From assembly GCA_025506515.1 (NCBI GenBank), contig CM046443.1, positions 40,436,831 to 40,500,830 on the forward strand: a DNA stretch of 64,000 bases, read 5' to 3'. The stretch's first letter is position 1; each line of letters opens with the position of its first letter. Below, one piece after another: positions 11,879 to 23,751 of the stretch. A program made the position numbers and the translations under genes. The DNA comes from Flaveria trinervia. Taxonomy: Eukaryota; Streptophyta; Magnoliopsida; Asterales; Asteraceae. The notes under the pieces were generated by a model that saw only the letters and a program-made list of their open reading frames with translations, was not told where the DNA came from and searched no databases.

Positions 11879-12310
11879 ATATATATATATATTATATCTA
11901 CACACACATACATATGTAATGTACATATGTACGTATGTACGTAGGCACGTAGTACGTATTGTGTATGTGCGTATGTGTGTGGGTGCATTGTGGTGCATAT
12001 GTCGAGTACACCGTATGTACGTGTGTTGCTATGTACGGATGTGCGTATGTACGTATTTGCGTAGGTATGGATGTGCGTATGTACCAATGTCCGGATGTAC
12101 GCAGGTAACGTACGTACGTACGTATGTATGTATGTATTACGTATGTATGTACTTACGTATGTACGTACGTACCTACGTACGTACGTACGCACTTACACGC
12201 ACCCGCACATACGCACGCACGCAACACACGCACACACGCACGTACGCACGTACGTATGTATGTAAGTACTTACGTATTTACGTACGTACGTACGTATGTA
12301 TGTATATATT
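11879..12310. repeat. Microsatellite: TA run followed by ACGT/ATGT tetranucleotides
   Basis: A short (AT)n run abuts element A, followed by about 400 bp of degenerate GTAC/GTATGTAC repeats with an ACAC/GCAC-rich stretch near 12190-12245. The tetranucleotide ACGT is self-complementary, so long runs can extrude hairpins. Open frames here are Tyr/Val/Arg-rich by composition only and are not genes. Confidence 0.93.
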
Positions 12311-12896
12311 AAAAGTAATTTAGTCAGTTTTAAATATTAATTATGGATTTAACTTCTCATGTTCCTCAAAATATGGAAGAGAATTTTATATTAACTTTTT
12401 GTGTAAGTTATTTCCATCATTTTTTAACTAAAATAACTTTCATATACATTATTATTTTAATCTTTAATATGTATATAATATTGCTATATTTTTTTAGAGA
12501 AAATAATTTTTTTAAATGTGTAGAATTATGCTATTATATAAATTAAACTGTGCTATTATCATGATTAAACTGTGCCATTATCGTGTTTTATAAAACTCTT
12601 CAAAATAGAGTATTGAGAATGATACGACATAATACTAAAAAAGTTAATAAAATATAAATAATACTTATTAGGAGGCAAAATTGCCTAAATATGTGTCAGA
12701 CTAACAGTTTTTAAAATGACACTAATGTGTTATTTTTAGAACAATATGATATTATAGTCTGAGATAGTGTTACAACTATAATATCATATTTATTTATATA
12801 CAATATATATATATATATAGATATATATATATATATATATATAATATCGCATTAACACGTTGTTAAAATTCTTAAGAAGTTAAATTTTTTTTTGTT
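12311..12896. other. AT-rich intergenic DNA with (TA)n run
   Basis: Very AT-rich sequence without a credible gene. It includes a short imperfect duplication at about 12544-12584, a perfect 16-bp inverted repeat at 12743-12790 (listed separately) and a (TA)n run at about 12801-12842. Confidence 0.75.
12743..12790. repeat. Perfect 16-bp inverted repeat with 16-nt loop
   Basis: AATATGATATTATAGT at 12743-12758 is exactly reverse-complemented at 12775-12790. It can form a hairpin or cruciform and may mark a remnant of a small inverted-repeat element, but no target duplication was identified. Confidence 0.85.
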
Positions 12897-13170
12897 AAAC
12901 ATAACTCATATAACTCAAAAATAGCACATAACATAGTATGTAACTATGATTATAGCTAAAACATAACACATATAACATATCCATATAACTAAAATTTATA
13001 CATAACACATATAACATAGTACACATAAATAAATATTAAACATAACAATGTAACTATTTGAATATAACACATATAACTCAAACGTAACTATTTGAATATC
13101 ACTATAACTCAAACGCAAAAAGTAAAATATTAAAATCAAACATAGCACATATAACTAAACATAACACCTA
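12897..13170. repeat. Degenerate short repeat around ACATAACACATATAACT
   Basis: About ten imperfect copies of a 15-20 bp unit built from CATAACACATATAACT are strung together with variable spacing. It looks like an old, eroded minisatellite. No coding content. Confidence 0.6.
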
Positions 13171-13354
13171 TAAAAATGACAAAACTTGAAATCATTGCTA
13201 TACGAAACTTAATAGTACCTAATAAAATACCTTTATATCGTGGTATTTTGTACATATTGAAAATCAAAATTAGGTTAGACTCACCTTAGTTAGTGTTTAT
13301 ACTATGTTTAAATGTAATATGATTTATGTTAGATTACTTTGTTTAACATTTTTT

Positions 13355-13723
13355 TGTTTCCGTACGAAACTATGAGCGAAACTGTAGTTTTGCTCATAGT
13401 CAGCAGACCAAGTTCACACGGCGAAACTGGTCATGGGCCTGACAGTTTCTGTCAGCAAAACTAGCTAGCCTATAAATTGATTTGATTCCATCATTGTAGG
13501 TAACCTAAATCAAAATATTGTTGTTGCAAGTTTGATTTTGGTGGCTGGATGCTAATAGAATTTATATTGAGCCTTTGATCTTGTTATTGTTTGATTTTTA
13601 TTCTTTATTATTGAACGTCTTTGACTCTATATCATTGTTGTGTGGTTACCATGGTTGTTTGATTAGTGGATTTTAAACATTTTGATAATCAATTGCACTA
13701 TTTATCGATTAGTTGGAGCAACA
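13355..13723 (+). repeat. Element D 5' LTR (left boundary tentative)
   Basis: The right edge is set by the primer site at 13727, with CA at 13722-13723. The left edge is a guess at TGTTTCCG because no second LTR is available for comparison. It contains GCGAAACT-type repeats (13374-13460) and a TATA box at 13471-13477. Confidence 0.5.
13471..13477 (+). promoter_or_regulatory. TATA box in element D LTR
   Basis: TATAAAT about 250 bp before the primer site is a normal position for the LTR promoter. The repeated GCGAAAC motif lies just upstream. Confidence 0.6.
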
Positions 13724-13726
13724 AAA

Positions 13727-13739
13727 TGGTATCAGAGCC
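13727..13739 (+). other. Primer binding site, element D
   Basis: A perfect TGGTATCAGAGCC, complementary to initiator-Met tRNA, which shows plus orientation. Confidence 0.93.
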
Positions 13740-14278
13740 TTTGTGCTCTTGATTGATTGAGTTTTTGGGTATTTTAGTTCAAAATCATTGTTTCATCAAT
13801 TGTGGATCGATTTTGAGTAATTTGGTTATGAAAAGTGATAGAGTTTGGTTAGTACTTTGTGTAAAAAGTTTTTGTAATTAGCAGACCTTAAGTTCTTTAA
13901 GATTTGGGTGATTTTGGATCAATTTCGTGTTGAAAAAGTTTTTCCTATTCATTAAGCAAAACTGTCGATAATCTAGCGAAACTGTATCTTCATTCAGCGA
14001 AACTATTGTTGTTTCGTTTGTTGTGTTCGTTCTTTAGGTCCCTATGAAGTACCCTTATTGAACAAAAGTTCATTTTGTTTTGTGCATTTCCTCTTAGTGA
14101 ATTGCTGCCAATTTCCTCTAAACGAAAGTTCAACTAGTTTTGAGCGAAATGGCTTGCGAAACTAGTATCAGTGATTTGCTCTAGCGAAACTATGCCGAAA
14201 CTCTGAGCGAAATTAGCAACACAACTAGATAATCTTCAGCGAAACAAGCTCATTCCCTGCGAAACTACTTGTTTTATC
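13740..14278 (+). other. Element D 5' leader rich in GCGAAACT repeats
   Basis: This untranslated stretch between primer site and gag has about ten copies of GCGAAAC(T), mainly at 13960-14270, all in the same family as those at 41590-42100 in the spacer after pol. No coding potential. Confidence 0.75.
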
Positions 14279-14388
14279 ATGTCTAAAATGGCAACTCTTA
14301 CAATATCTGATTTGAAGAGTGTGGCACCAAACCGACCTCTAAGATTTATCAAAGGAGATAACTTTGAAGACTAAAGAAGTGTTTGAAG
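14279..14388 (+). pseudogene. Element D gag, 5' fragment
   Basis: ATG at 14279 gives MSKMATLTISDL and, further on, RFIKGDNFED, the usual start of a Copia gag, then a stop at about 14372. The frame breaks where element C was inserted. Sequence resumes at 34632 after the 5-bp target duplication, and the reading frame and gag-type residues continue there. Confidence 0.75.
14384..14388. repeat. Target site duplication of element C, left copy (TGAAG)
   Basis: TGAAG just before the left LTR of C. It is repeated at 34627-34631 after the right LTR, and a third copy sits at 27798-27802 inside the rearranged left LTR. Confidence 0.88.
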
Positions 14389-14731
14389 TGCAGAAATGTT
14401 AGAAGGGATGGTCATTTACAACACAAACACATAATGAGGAGAGTGTTTAAGAACACTTAACAGATCAAATAGGGAACTGGTAACACACTGGTTTGATGCT
14501 TAGAACACAAGCAAATAGGAGACAGAAACAAGAACAAACAACATAAGTATATGTTTTCAGAATGTTTTTATATTACTCTCAAGTTCCTTTACAAGTGTTG
14601 AAACATAAAAGAAAGTTAAAAGGACTTGAGATACTTTATACTACATCCTATAACTGGCCATACTTAGAAGGCTAGCTGGAACATTTGAAGTAGACAATAA
14701 AATCAAATGTAGAGTCAAAAGACAGACTGCC
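14389..14731 (-). repeat. Element C left (3') LTR, outer part
   Basis: It matches the beginning of the right LTR from 33879 (shared GTTAGA-GGGATGGTCA, then AGAACACTTAACAGATCAAA). It ends at the 5-bp duplication CTGCC where element B entered, and continues at 27343. Confidence 0.9.
14727..14731. repeat. Target site duplication of element B, left copy (CTGCC)
   Basis: CTGCC precedes the B LTR and is repeated at 27338-27342. The surrounding C LTR sequence reads continuously across the insertion when compared with 34201-34260. Confidence 0.95.
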
Positions 14732-15593
14732 TGCAGGATCGGTGTTTGTCACTTAAACACAAATATTTTCTCTCAAACTCACCTAGAATCACACTCGGGT
14801 AAGAAACAATAAGAGTTTATCACAATATGAAAAGTAACTTAGAACACAGAAAGATAATTTTCAAGATACTTTTATATATTGATTCTCAACTTAAGATACA
14901 AAAACTCTTACAAGCAGATGATAATCTCTACTCTATGAGTTACAAGGAGAACCTATATATAATACTATCTACAGCCGGATATACTTTGATAGCAGCTGGG
15001 ATCCTTTAGCTAAAGCCTATACTACAAGACTATAGTTAAGATATCTCGGATAAGTCTTATCCGAGATTTGGTAGTCAGGACATGTCCCTGACTTACTTTT
15101 GTCACCAACTAAAGATGGCAACTGTACTATCATGAAAAGGTAAATAGTGGAATAAAGTATGGTCAACAACATGGTTCTTTAGGAAGAAGTCATGCTGTAT
15201 CAGAAGTCTGTAGTGGAGTGTCAGAGACCATACTTATGTCCACTGGTTATAGCAGTGTCTTCCGAAGGTTAAATGGCTTCGGAAGAGTAAGTACTTCCGA
15301 AGCCACTTTATACTTCGGAAGAGGCTGCTTCTTCCAAGGCTTGGAGACTTCTTCTTTTCATCATACTTCGGAAGTGGTCTTTACTTTATTCTTCTAAGTC
15401 TTGAACTTCGGAAGTATGCATTTGTCTTCAGGAGTAGAGTTATGTCTTTGGAAGTTGAACTTTCCCTTTGTCTTCGGAAGAACTCTACAACCTTCGGAAG
15501 TTCCATGATAAGCTTCGGAAGCCTTTGCATGCAGCATCAAAATAACTTAAGTGATCTAGTTTTGGTTGCATTAGCCTTCTTCTTGATCCAACA
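14732..15593 (-). repeat. Element B left (3') LTR
   Basis: It runs from TGCAGGATCGG to GATCCAACA on the plus strand and is matched at 26474-27337. It has alternating CTTCCGAAG/CTTCGGAAG copies at 15259, 15277, 15294 and 15313, giving arms separated by 9-10 nt, with more copies up to about 15525. Confidence 0.95.
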
Positions 15594-15607
15594 AACTCCC
15601 CCTAGGC
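15594..15607 (-). other. Polypurine tract of element B
   Basis: It reads GCCTAGGGGGAGTT on the minus strand, immediately before the 3' LTR. Confidence 0.85.
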
Positions 15608-15623
15608 CGATGCTATCAAAACT

Positions 15624-18600
15624 TCACTTATCTCGACTTCTCAAAACTTTCAGCACCAAGGAGAGCAAATATTTGTCTGTCTCCTTGTTCTTTCCTGATG
15701 TGGTGTTGAGAAGCTTGTACAGATCCTTGGTAGACAGGAAATCCAGTCTGTCACCTTGGATAACATGTACCCTTTGTTGTTTCCCTCTGAAAAGAGTTAG
15801 TTGATGGGAACAGTAATCATATTCCCATCGAGCTATAGTTCCAATTCAGGACCTTCACCATCTGTAGAAGGCAGCACCTTTGGTGGGAGATCTTTCCTTG
15901 TCTTCCTGTCTTCTCAACTTCAACTCTTCTTCAATCTTTGCTTTGCAGTTAGCTCAGCTAAATGAAGACTGCTGAGATGATTTCTGACGAGTGGTGCAGT
16001 TTCAGAGTTGGAGGGGTTAGAGAATGGCTTCTCTGCTAAATCAACAATGTCGAATCTGCTGGAGTGTAACAGAGAGGTTGCATTGAGTCTGTTGACTTCA
16101 CCATTCTCTCTTTCCACAACAAAGTTGTGAGAAGGTTCATCGAACCTCCACTGGATTATCTTCCTTCTAGGCACAAGAGACTGACTAGAATCTTGTCCTT
16201 TTTTCTTGTATCCAGCAAGTCACCAGTTTCTTCTAAGCTCTTTTTCTTCCTCATTTAAAGAGTCTGAATTGAGGCCCAAAAGTCTTGCGCCTGGTCCAAA
16301 GTTCCTCTAGGCAAATCAAGGAATCTGTCTCTTGTGAGGGAACTTGAAGATCCGTCTACATAGATAATGTTAATAGAGTCTTCTACAAAGGAGACTTCGC
16401 TCAAAGTAGTGCAATTAGTGAGCTTCATCTTTATTGCCTTAAACTCCTCAAGGGAGAGATGTTAGAAGGCTAAGGGATGGTTTGGATGGTAATAGGGTAG
16501 GTTTAGGTTCAGAGTTCTGGCTAGTGTTTTGGGTTGGATAATGGGAAGTTTGGGTGGTTGAGGTGAGGGAGTAGTATAGGTAGTGATGTGGGTTCAGGGG
16601 TGAAAGGTTCAGGTTTAATGGTAATGGTAAGGGTGAAGGTTCAGGTTGTGGTTGGGTAGAAGCGGTGAAGGTCATCCTTTTACCCTTCTATACATCTCTT
16701 TCCTTTCCCCATCCGGATGTCAGCCTTAATTTCACTGACAATCCGTTGGAGTGTCCTTTCAGACATAGGACCCACCTGCCTACCAGAGAAGCCGTGAGCC
16801 CGAAGATAGTCCTTCATCCAGGCTTTCTCAGTAAGCTTCTTGGAGGCAGTGACCCTAGCCTCTTCTTTTTCTTCTTCTTCTCTTTAGCCTTTTCTTTTGC
16901 AGCCTTCTTCCTTTCTTTCTCCATTTGATCCTGCTCTTTGTTGTAGAGCCATGGATCGTATCATCGTTGTGTGGAGAGAGTTCTTGAAGATCAAGCCTCT
17001 GGAGAGTAGGAAGTTTATCCTACTCTCCTCAGCTGCAATTCAGCCTCCTTCTGTTTCTTTTCCTTTACCTCTAAGGCCAACCTGGCTTCTTCTTCAAGTC
17101 TCATCCTGGTTGCCTTCTCCAGATCCACTAACTCCTCTAATGGTAGCAGGAGTGTTTCTTCATTGGCAGCTCCCATTTCAATGAGCTGGTCAATGATTTG
17201 CTCTCTTCTTTTATTGATGACAACGTCCTGATTGGAAGCAGCTGCTTTTGTGCTGGTAGCTAGCAACTTCTCAGTCTGAAGTATTCCTTTCTTCTTAAGT
17301 TTCTCAATCTTCTCCTCTTCCTGAAGCTCTTCCACAGTCATCTTCCTTTTTCCTTTATCCTTTGAAGATCCTGACTGTGGTGGTTCTTGGAGAGAGGTTT
17401 CTGATTGTGAGAGAGTCAAAGATGGTGTCTGAGATGGAGGTGCAATTGGAAAGTCCTCACTACTCATTTAGATGCCATTTCCAGGATAGCATCTGTGATG
17501 ATCAGTTCCTCGGACATTTTGAACAGTCCTTCCGCAGCTTCCATTTCAGCTTCGGAAGATTTAGCTTGTTCTTCCGAGGCTTTAACTTCAGCTTCGGAAG
17601 TTAAAGGAGATGCAGATTCTGTCCCAACTATTTTAGTTGCTGGGCCATCAATTCCCATTTCCCCTTCGAATTGAATCTTAGGTTCCATGAGGACCTTAGG
17701 TTGACCAACTTCTTCCACAGTGTAGAAGGTGCAGTCAGCCTTTGAAGCTCTTCTGCTCCAAAGTAGATCATTGAAGCATCATGGCTTGGCTGCTCAAAGG
17801 AAGATCTTACAGAGACTTGGTGAAGAGTCTGTAGAGATTATTGAACATCCTTGGATCAATCTGAAGAGTGACTTGAGATGTCTCAGGCGCAGAGATGATG
17901 GGAGAGGAAGATCTTGAAGTGGAAGGCCGGCTCTGTGGTTCCTTGTGTGTTTGTCTTTGAACATTCTCCCCCTTTTTGGTAGCATCATCTTGAGAGCTAG
18001 ATGAGATGGAGGAGGAAGTCAGGGAGACCTGAATAGGTACATGCCTAACAGATCTCTCTATCTGTTTCTCAGCTAGTTGAGCCTTGAGATTGTCAATCTC
18101 AAGTTGCTGAGTGGCAGATCTTGCCTCTAAAGTCCTAACCTGAGATTCCAAGTTTGAAACTTTTGAAAGAAGATCTTGAATGAGGAGTTGCATGCTTCCC
18201 TCATCTTCTTTCGAAGAATCACAGGGAGATGAGGTAACATACCTAGTATGTTTAGCCTCACCACCGGATGTGGTTTCTTGGCACCCTGGTTTCCCAGGCT
18301 CAGTGATGTCTCTTTTAGAGTCATCAAAGGGCTCGGTTGCCATAGATTCAGTCTGAGAAATGTTACCACTGTCCACAAGGTCCATTGAGGTACTTTCTGT
18401 AGTGGCAGCTGAATCTACATGAGTCCCCTCCACATCAGTGGGACTCACCTCAGTTGTTGGTTGCTGATGGGGGCTAGAGATAAGGGATTTCTCCAGGCTC
18501 TGTTGATCTTGGAGAGGGTGTTGCAGATCAACTTCATTGCCATGGTTATCTCTGTTGAGCCCCCATGCATATCATTTGGTTATCTCTTCATCAGTTTTAA

Positions 18601-19729
18601 ACAGAAGGTCAGTGAAAGATAGGATGGGTAAACCTACTGACCCGGGACTTTGATCAATGTCTACGGCATTGAGCCTTGGTGGGGCTGTCCCTTGTTGGCT
18701 GCTCAGGGGAGTATAGAGACTCACCCTGAGGGCTTTCAGCTTGGGTTGTGGGCTCATGGGTCAGACTGAGAAGACTCAAGACCCAATTGAGGTCAAAAGA
18801 GAAGGATGGAGAGACCTCTGACTGAGTGGAGCCCATGTTTCCACTCTAGTCTTTTTGGTCTGAACAGGAGGGGCTTGTTCAATCAGAGTAGATTGAACAA
18901 GGGTTCCTTTGGGGCGTTTCTGATAAGTGATGGTGATTGGTGGAGAAGGTAGTGTTGGCATTGTGGGGGTAGTTGGGTGTGGGTTCATCACATGTGGGGT
19001 TAACAGGGATGTCACTAGGAGCCGTTGGCTCAATCATACCTGGAAGAAGTGCAGTATCTCTTCTTGTGAAGTTGGTGGACACTCTCTTCAAAGTCTTGAA
19101 GATGGTCGGCCTCATTTGAGGAGCAGTCATAGCAGCTGCACAGACAAGCTTGCTCTGCTTCAGTTCGCAGTTGATTATGTGCTGGAGAACCTGGGATACA
19201 TGAAGAATGTGTCCTTCTGAAGATTTCCCATGAGGTTAGTCAGCACAAATCTTGAATAGTTGAAGCGGAGGCGTTTCACCAACCCATGAACAAGGCACCC
19301 AAGTTCATATGGGATTTGATCCCATCGCCCAGATTTATTCGACAAGTAGTGAAGGACCACATGTTAGCAGGGACTTCTGACCTGCTAACGTCTCCACCAT
19401 ATCCCATTTAGAGATAAGAATTGTCCAAATCTGCTTTGGGGAATTCCGTTGGAGCGCCCTCATCATGAAGCTCTAGATGCTCCCTGATGATCTGTTCAGA
19501 AATAATCAACTCCTGGCCACAGATGCTCGATCGAATGACACGAACCCCATTTAGGGTTTCAATCTGACCATTGCCCAGAATTCAGACATATGGTTTGAGT
19601 AAATTGTGGGTTTACAGTCAGAGCGGTGTAGTAAGAAGATTGGGTTAGAAAGGAGATGATATCTGAGAAGTCAGCATCTCTTGATGAATCAAGAAGTGCG
19701 ACTTGGTTATGCTGAGGGTTGAAGGCCAT
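15624..19729 (-). pseudogene. Element B 3' ORF, frameshifted
   Basis: About 4.1 kb. ATG at 19729 begins MAFNPQHNQVALL and stays open for 57 codons before a stop. Later pieces: 19360-19175 (SNKSGRWDQIPYELG, matching the block in A), 19130-18879, 18448-17807 (acidic, then a coiled coil with SNLESQVRTLEA), 17718-17464 (SEAE/SSEAE repeats encoded by CTTCGGAAG), 17467-17015 (Glu/Lys-rich coiled coil with KGKRKMTVEEL), a Pro/Ser-rich stretch at 16675-16448, and 16174-15920. The last frame ends at 15624. The order of blocks matches A, so this is a homologous protein. No membrane segment seen; function unknown. Confidence 0.72.
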
Positions 19730-20371
19730 TTGGAAAGTTGAATGGAGATGATTTGAGCTGGGTAAAGTTGAGTAGGAGAAATTTCTAGGGCTGTAAAATT
19801 TGCAAGTAAGAGAGTGAAAGTGAATAGTCGAGATTATTTAAAAGATTGTGGAATGGCGGTAATGGGGTCAGGATAAGGTGATGTGATGGTTTAGTGGATG
19901 AAATGACAGTGGCGGTAAGGTTAAAAATCAGTTAAATAATCCGACATCATTAACAAAATCTTTTCTTTTTACAGTGTGGGGCCCAAGAAATTTACGTTAC
20001 ACAGTGAAATCTCTCTTCCGAGTGTAAAACATTTCCGAAGGTAACTTGTCTTCCGAAGGCAATTCTTACTTCCGAAGCCATAACTTTGCTTCCGAAGGTT
20101 AGAGTTGCTTCCGAATAGAGAGTTTGTAAGTTTCGGAAGTAGATCTGATATACAATCAATCGCTTCTTTCGAGACCAAAAATTCTTCCGAGAAGAAAGTT
20201 ATCATTTGAGAAATTTTGCTTCGGAAGATATGAGAATGTCTTCCGAAGGTTAATTTCTCTTGGAAGGAATTTAGACTTAGAATATTTCAGAGAGAATTTC
20301 TTGTAACAGTGCTTAAATTGTATTAACACAAGACTTACATATTAAAAGGTTTTCAAAAGAGATCAGATTAA
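19730..20371 (-). other. Spacer between pol and 3' ORF of element B, with 9-mer array
   Basis: Non-coding. CTTCCGAAG copies lie in the same direction at 20050, 20069 and 20089, with a near copy at 20108, a spacing of 19-20 bp. Degenerate and inverted copies extend from about 20018 to 20245. It has the same position and composition as the spacer of A. Confidence 0.8.
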
Positions 20372-21990
20372 TCAATGTTTCATCCCAATAGCTGTTATGA
20401 GATACTTAAACCTTTGTTCATCAAAAGCTTTGGTAACAGATTAGCATATTGTTCATTTGAATCAACTTTGACTACCTGATTAGAATTTTCTCATGAATAT
20501 CTCTAATGAAATGATACCTGATGTCAATGTGCTTAGTCTTGGAGTGCTTCACCGGATTTTCAGTAATGGAGATAGCACTGTTGTTGTCAATATGGATAGG
20601 AGTACTCATAAAGTTGAATTCATAGTCTAACATCTGATTTTGAATCCATAGCAGTTGAGCACAACAGCTAGCAGCAACAATGTATTCAGCTTCAGTAGTT
20701 GATGTAGAGACACAGATTGTTTCTTGCATTGCCATGAGATGATCCTTCCACCAAGAAATTGACATCCTCCTGATGTTGATTTCTTGTCAATATTGCAGTC
20801 TCCATAGTCACTATCAGAGTATCCATAAAGATTGAAATCCTTGTTTCTGGGATACCAGAGACCTAGTTTAGGTGCTCCTTTGAGGTATCTGAGGATTCTC
20901 TTAATAGCAGCCAGGTGAGACACCTTAGGAGCAGCCTGATATCTTGCACAAATGCAAGTAGCAAACATGATAATAGGTCTACTTGTTGTTAGATACATAA
21001 GAGAACCAATAATTGCCCTATACTGATGTTGATTAGTATCCTCCCCCTTAAGGTTATGACAGATTATGGTTTCTGGGTATGGGTGTCTTGGCAGGCTTGC
21101 AATCCTTCATTTCAAATCTTTCTAAGATGTCCATTTTTCCCATGGAGCTCATTTCAAACTTCTTCTTCATAATGCTCTTAAAGTCCTTACACATTTGGTC
21201 ATTTGAGGAACCAAATATGATGTCATCAACATAGACTTGTATGAGCAAAATGTCCTTTCCAGACTTTCTGATGAAGAGAGTCTTGTCAATGGTACCTCTA
21301 GTATAGCCATTCTTCAGAAGAAACTAAGACAAAGTCTCATACCACAGCCTAGGTGCTTGGTGCAGCCCATATAGAGCTTTATCCAATTTGCACACATAGT
21401 TGGGGTGCTGTGGATCTTCAAATCCTAGAGGTTGGCATACATAGACTTCCCTATCTATATCCCCATATAGAAAAGCACACTTGACATCAAGTTAGTATAC
21501 TGTGATGTCCTTGGATGCAGCATAAGCAAGGAAGATCCTAACTGCCTCAAGTCTTGCAACTGGTGCGAAGACATCAGTATAATCGATTCCTTCCTCTTGA
21601 GTGTATCTTTGAACCACAAGTCTTGCCTTATTCTTGATGATCAAGCCTCTATCATCTCTCTTGTTTCTGAAAACCCATTTGGTGCCAATAGGTACTTGAC
21701 CAGATGGTAGCGCACATAGGTTCCATACCTTCTGTCTCTTGAATTAAAGCAGCTCCTCTTGCATCAATTCAATCTAGCTACTATCTTTCAAGGCATCTTC
21801 TACCTTCTTGGGTTCCATCTGAGATAGAAAGCATGAGTATAAGCAGACATTCCCTTGGAGTCTGTTCTCTTGTTCTCACACCCTTAGAGACATTCCCTAT
21901 GATGTTCTCAGGTGGATGAGTGTTGTGAATCCTAAGACGAGGAATCACTTCTAGTTGCAGAGCTAGATCCAGGTTAGACATATTTTGCTC
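20372..21990 (-). pseudogene. Element B reverse transcriptase and RNase H, with internal deletion
   Basis: The order matches A: block NIIGNVSKGVRTR near 21900, then RT fragments in changing frames, catalytic YVDDIIFGS near 21220-21240, then an internal deletion at about 21136 where MSSMGKM runs straight into DILERFEMKDC. Compared with A about 40 codons are gone, including the FFLG block after YVDD. RNase H follows in 20998-20472 with SDSDYGDCN, TTEAEYIVAASC and IHIDNNSAISI, and ends at 20372. The deletion and frameshifts rule out activity. Confidence 0.9.
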
Positions 21991-23740
21991 AGGAACTAAA
22001 CACTCTGTCCAGCTGTTGTTTCAAAGTCATTCACTGAGGACTGATTGAATGAATGAGAAACATCATCAATAGTTGGCTGTGAAGTAGTATTAATAGTTGT
22101 CTATTCCTTCAAAATACTACCTCCTTCTGCCTGGTGTTGTGGTGGATCACCTATCAGTTTTGAGGCTCAGTAGGTGACTCACTTGTTGAAGCTTCACTAT
22201 TCCTTGATATAGTTAAACTATCGGATCTGTGAATAGTGGAAGCTTGATGTATTGCAGCACTTGGAGAATTTGGTCTAGGCCTGGGAAGCTCATACAGTTG
22301 ATCATTAGCAGCAGCACCACATCATTTTGAGCACCTATTCCAGTTGAAACATTCTCACAAGAGGGTTTAGAATAGTTTGGAAACAATTCTAAATCAAAGA
22401 TGTGATCAGGTCCATTCCCCCTAACACAAGGAGTGTGCTCTTAACAACTATATTGGATGACTCCTCAAATTATTGATTCTTAATGTTGTATACTCTGTAA
22501 GCTTTGGAGCTAGAAGAGTATCCAACAAAGATAGCATCATCCAACTTTTCAGCAAATTTCGCTAAATTATCCTTTGTCTTAAGTATGGTACACCTGCTGC
22601 CAAAGGACCTTAGAAAGCCAATGAACGGTGGTCTCTTGTTCCATAGCTCATAAGGGGTTTTTCCATGGGGCTTAACTACAAGAACTCTATTCTGCATATA
22701 GCATGCAATGCTGACTGCCTCTACCCAGATTGTTAGAGGTAGCTTTGAATCAGCTAACATAATTTGAGCAGCCTCAATAAGTGTCCTATTCCTCCTCTCA
22801 GCAACATCGTTTTGTTGAGGAGTTCTGGGAGCACTATATTGTCTGGCAATCCCTTTTGAGTTACATAATGAGTCAAGAACGAAGTTCTTAAACTCAGTCC
22901 CTTGATCACATTTAATTATTTTAACCTTGTGATCAATATGATTTTCTATTTTAAGAATAAAAGATTTTAATGTTTCAGCAGTTTCATCTTTAGTTCTTAA
23001 AAAGAATACCCATGTGAATCTTGTAAAATCATCAACTATCACAAGGCAATATGATTTCCTTCCAATGCTCATTATACTTATGGGACCAAAAAGATCCATG
23101 TGCAATAAGTGCAATGGAGTAGTGATAGAGTTAACATATTTGGATTTATGAGACGTCCTGTGTTGTTTCCCTTTCAGGCATGCAACACAGTTGTCTCTGC
23201 AGAAAAACTCCTTTTTAGGCAAACCATGTACCAAGTTATTTTTAGCCAATTTATTCATTGTCTTAAAATTTACATGACACATACATTTATGCCATAGTGT
23301 TGACTCATCACTATCAACTTTGGAAAGAAAGCATGATACTTCACTCATTGGGGAAGCATTGTTCATATCAAGCTTGTACATATCCCCTTTCCTGGGAGAT
23401 CTAAGAAGCACCAATTCCGGAGGAATTGTCATCCCTGGTTTGAGGATAATGCACTCATGTTCTATGTAAAGCATTTGGTGCTTTTGATCACAGAATTGAG
23501 AAACACTTAACAGGTTGTGTTCAAGCTAATTGACAAAGTTAACTTTGTCAACGGTTAACATACCATTGGATATACTCCCTCTGCCAGAAATATATCCTCT
23601 GGCCTCACCTCCAAACTAGACAATACCTCCATCATAATGTTGAATTGTTGAAGGAGATCTGTTCCCTATCATATGCCTGGACCATCCACTATCTACAATC
23701 CATACATTGTTGTTCTTGTCAAATGGATGTTCCTGCACAT
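21991..23740 (-). pseudogene. Element B protease and integrase (integrase core uninterrupted)
   Basis: The protease motif DSGWSRHM lies in the frame ending at 23616. A frame change and an in-frame stop near 23530 precede the open frame 23474-22470. This 335-codon stretch has the pre-integrase zinc domain (HKCMCHVNF ... CVACLKGKQ) and a complete DDE set: HMDLFGP, KCDQGTEFKN and DVAERRNRTLIEAA, then the C-terminal GKTPYELWNKRPPFIGFLR. It is the only integrase in the window whose catalytic core reads through without a break. The linker from 22470 to 21990 is broken by stops. Confidence 0.92.
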
Positions 23741-23751
23741 AAGATGAGATT

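Noticed and set aside
11838..12323. Long Tyr/Val/Arg-rich open frames on both strands
   Set aside because: They come from the ACGT/ATGT microsatellite, which lacks stop codons by composition. No start context or family features.
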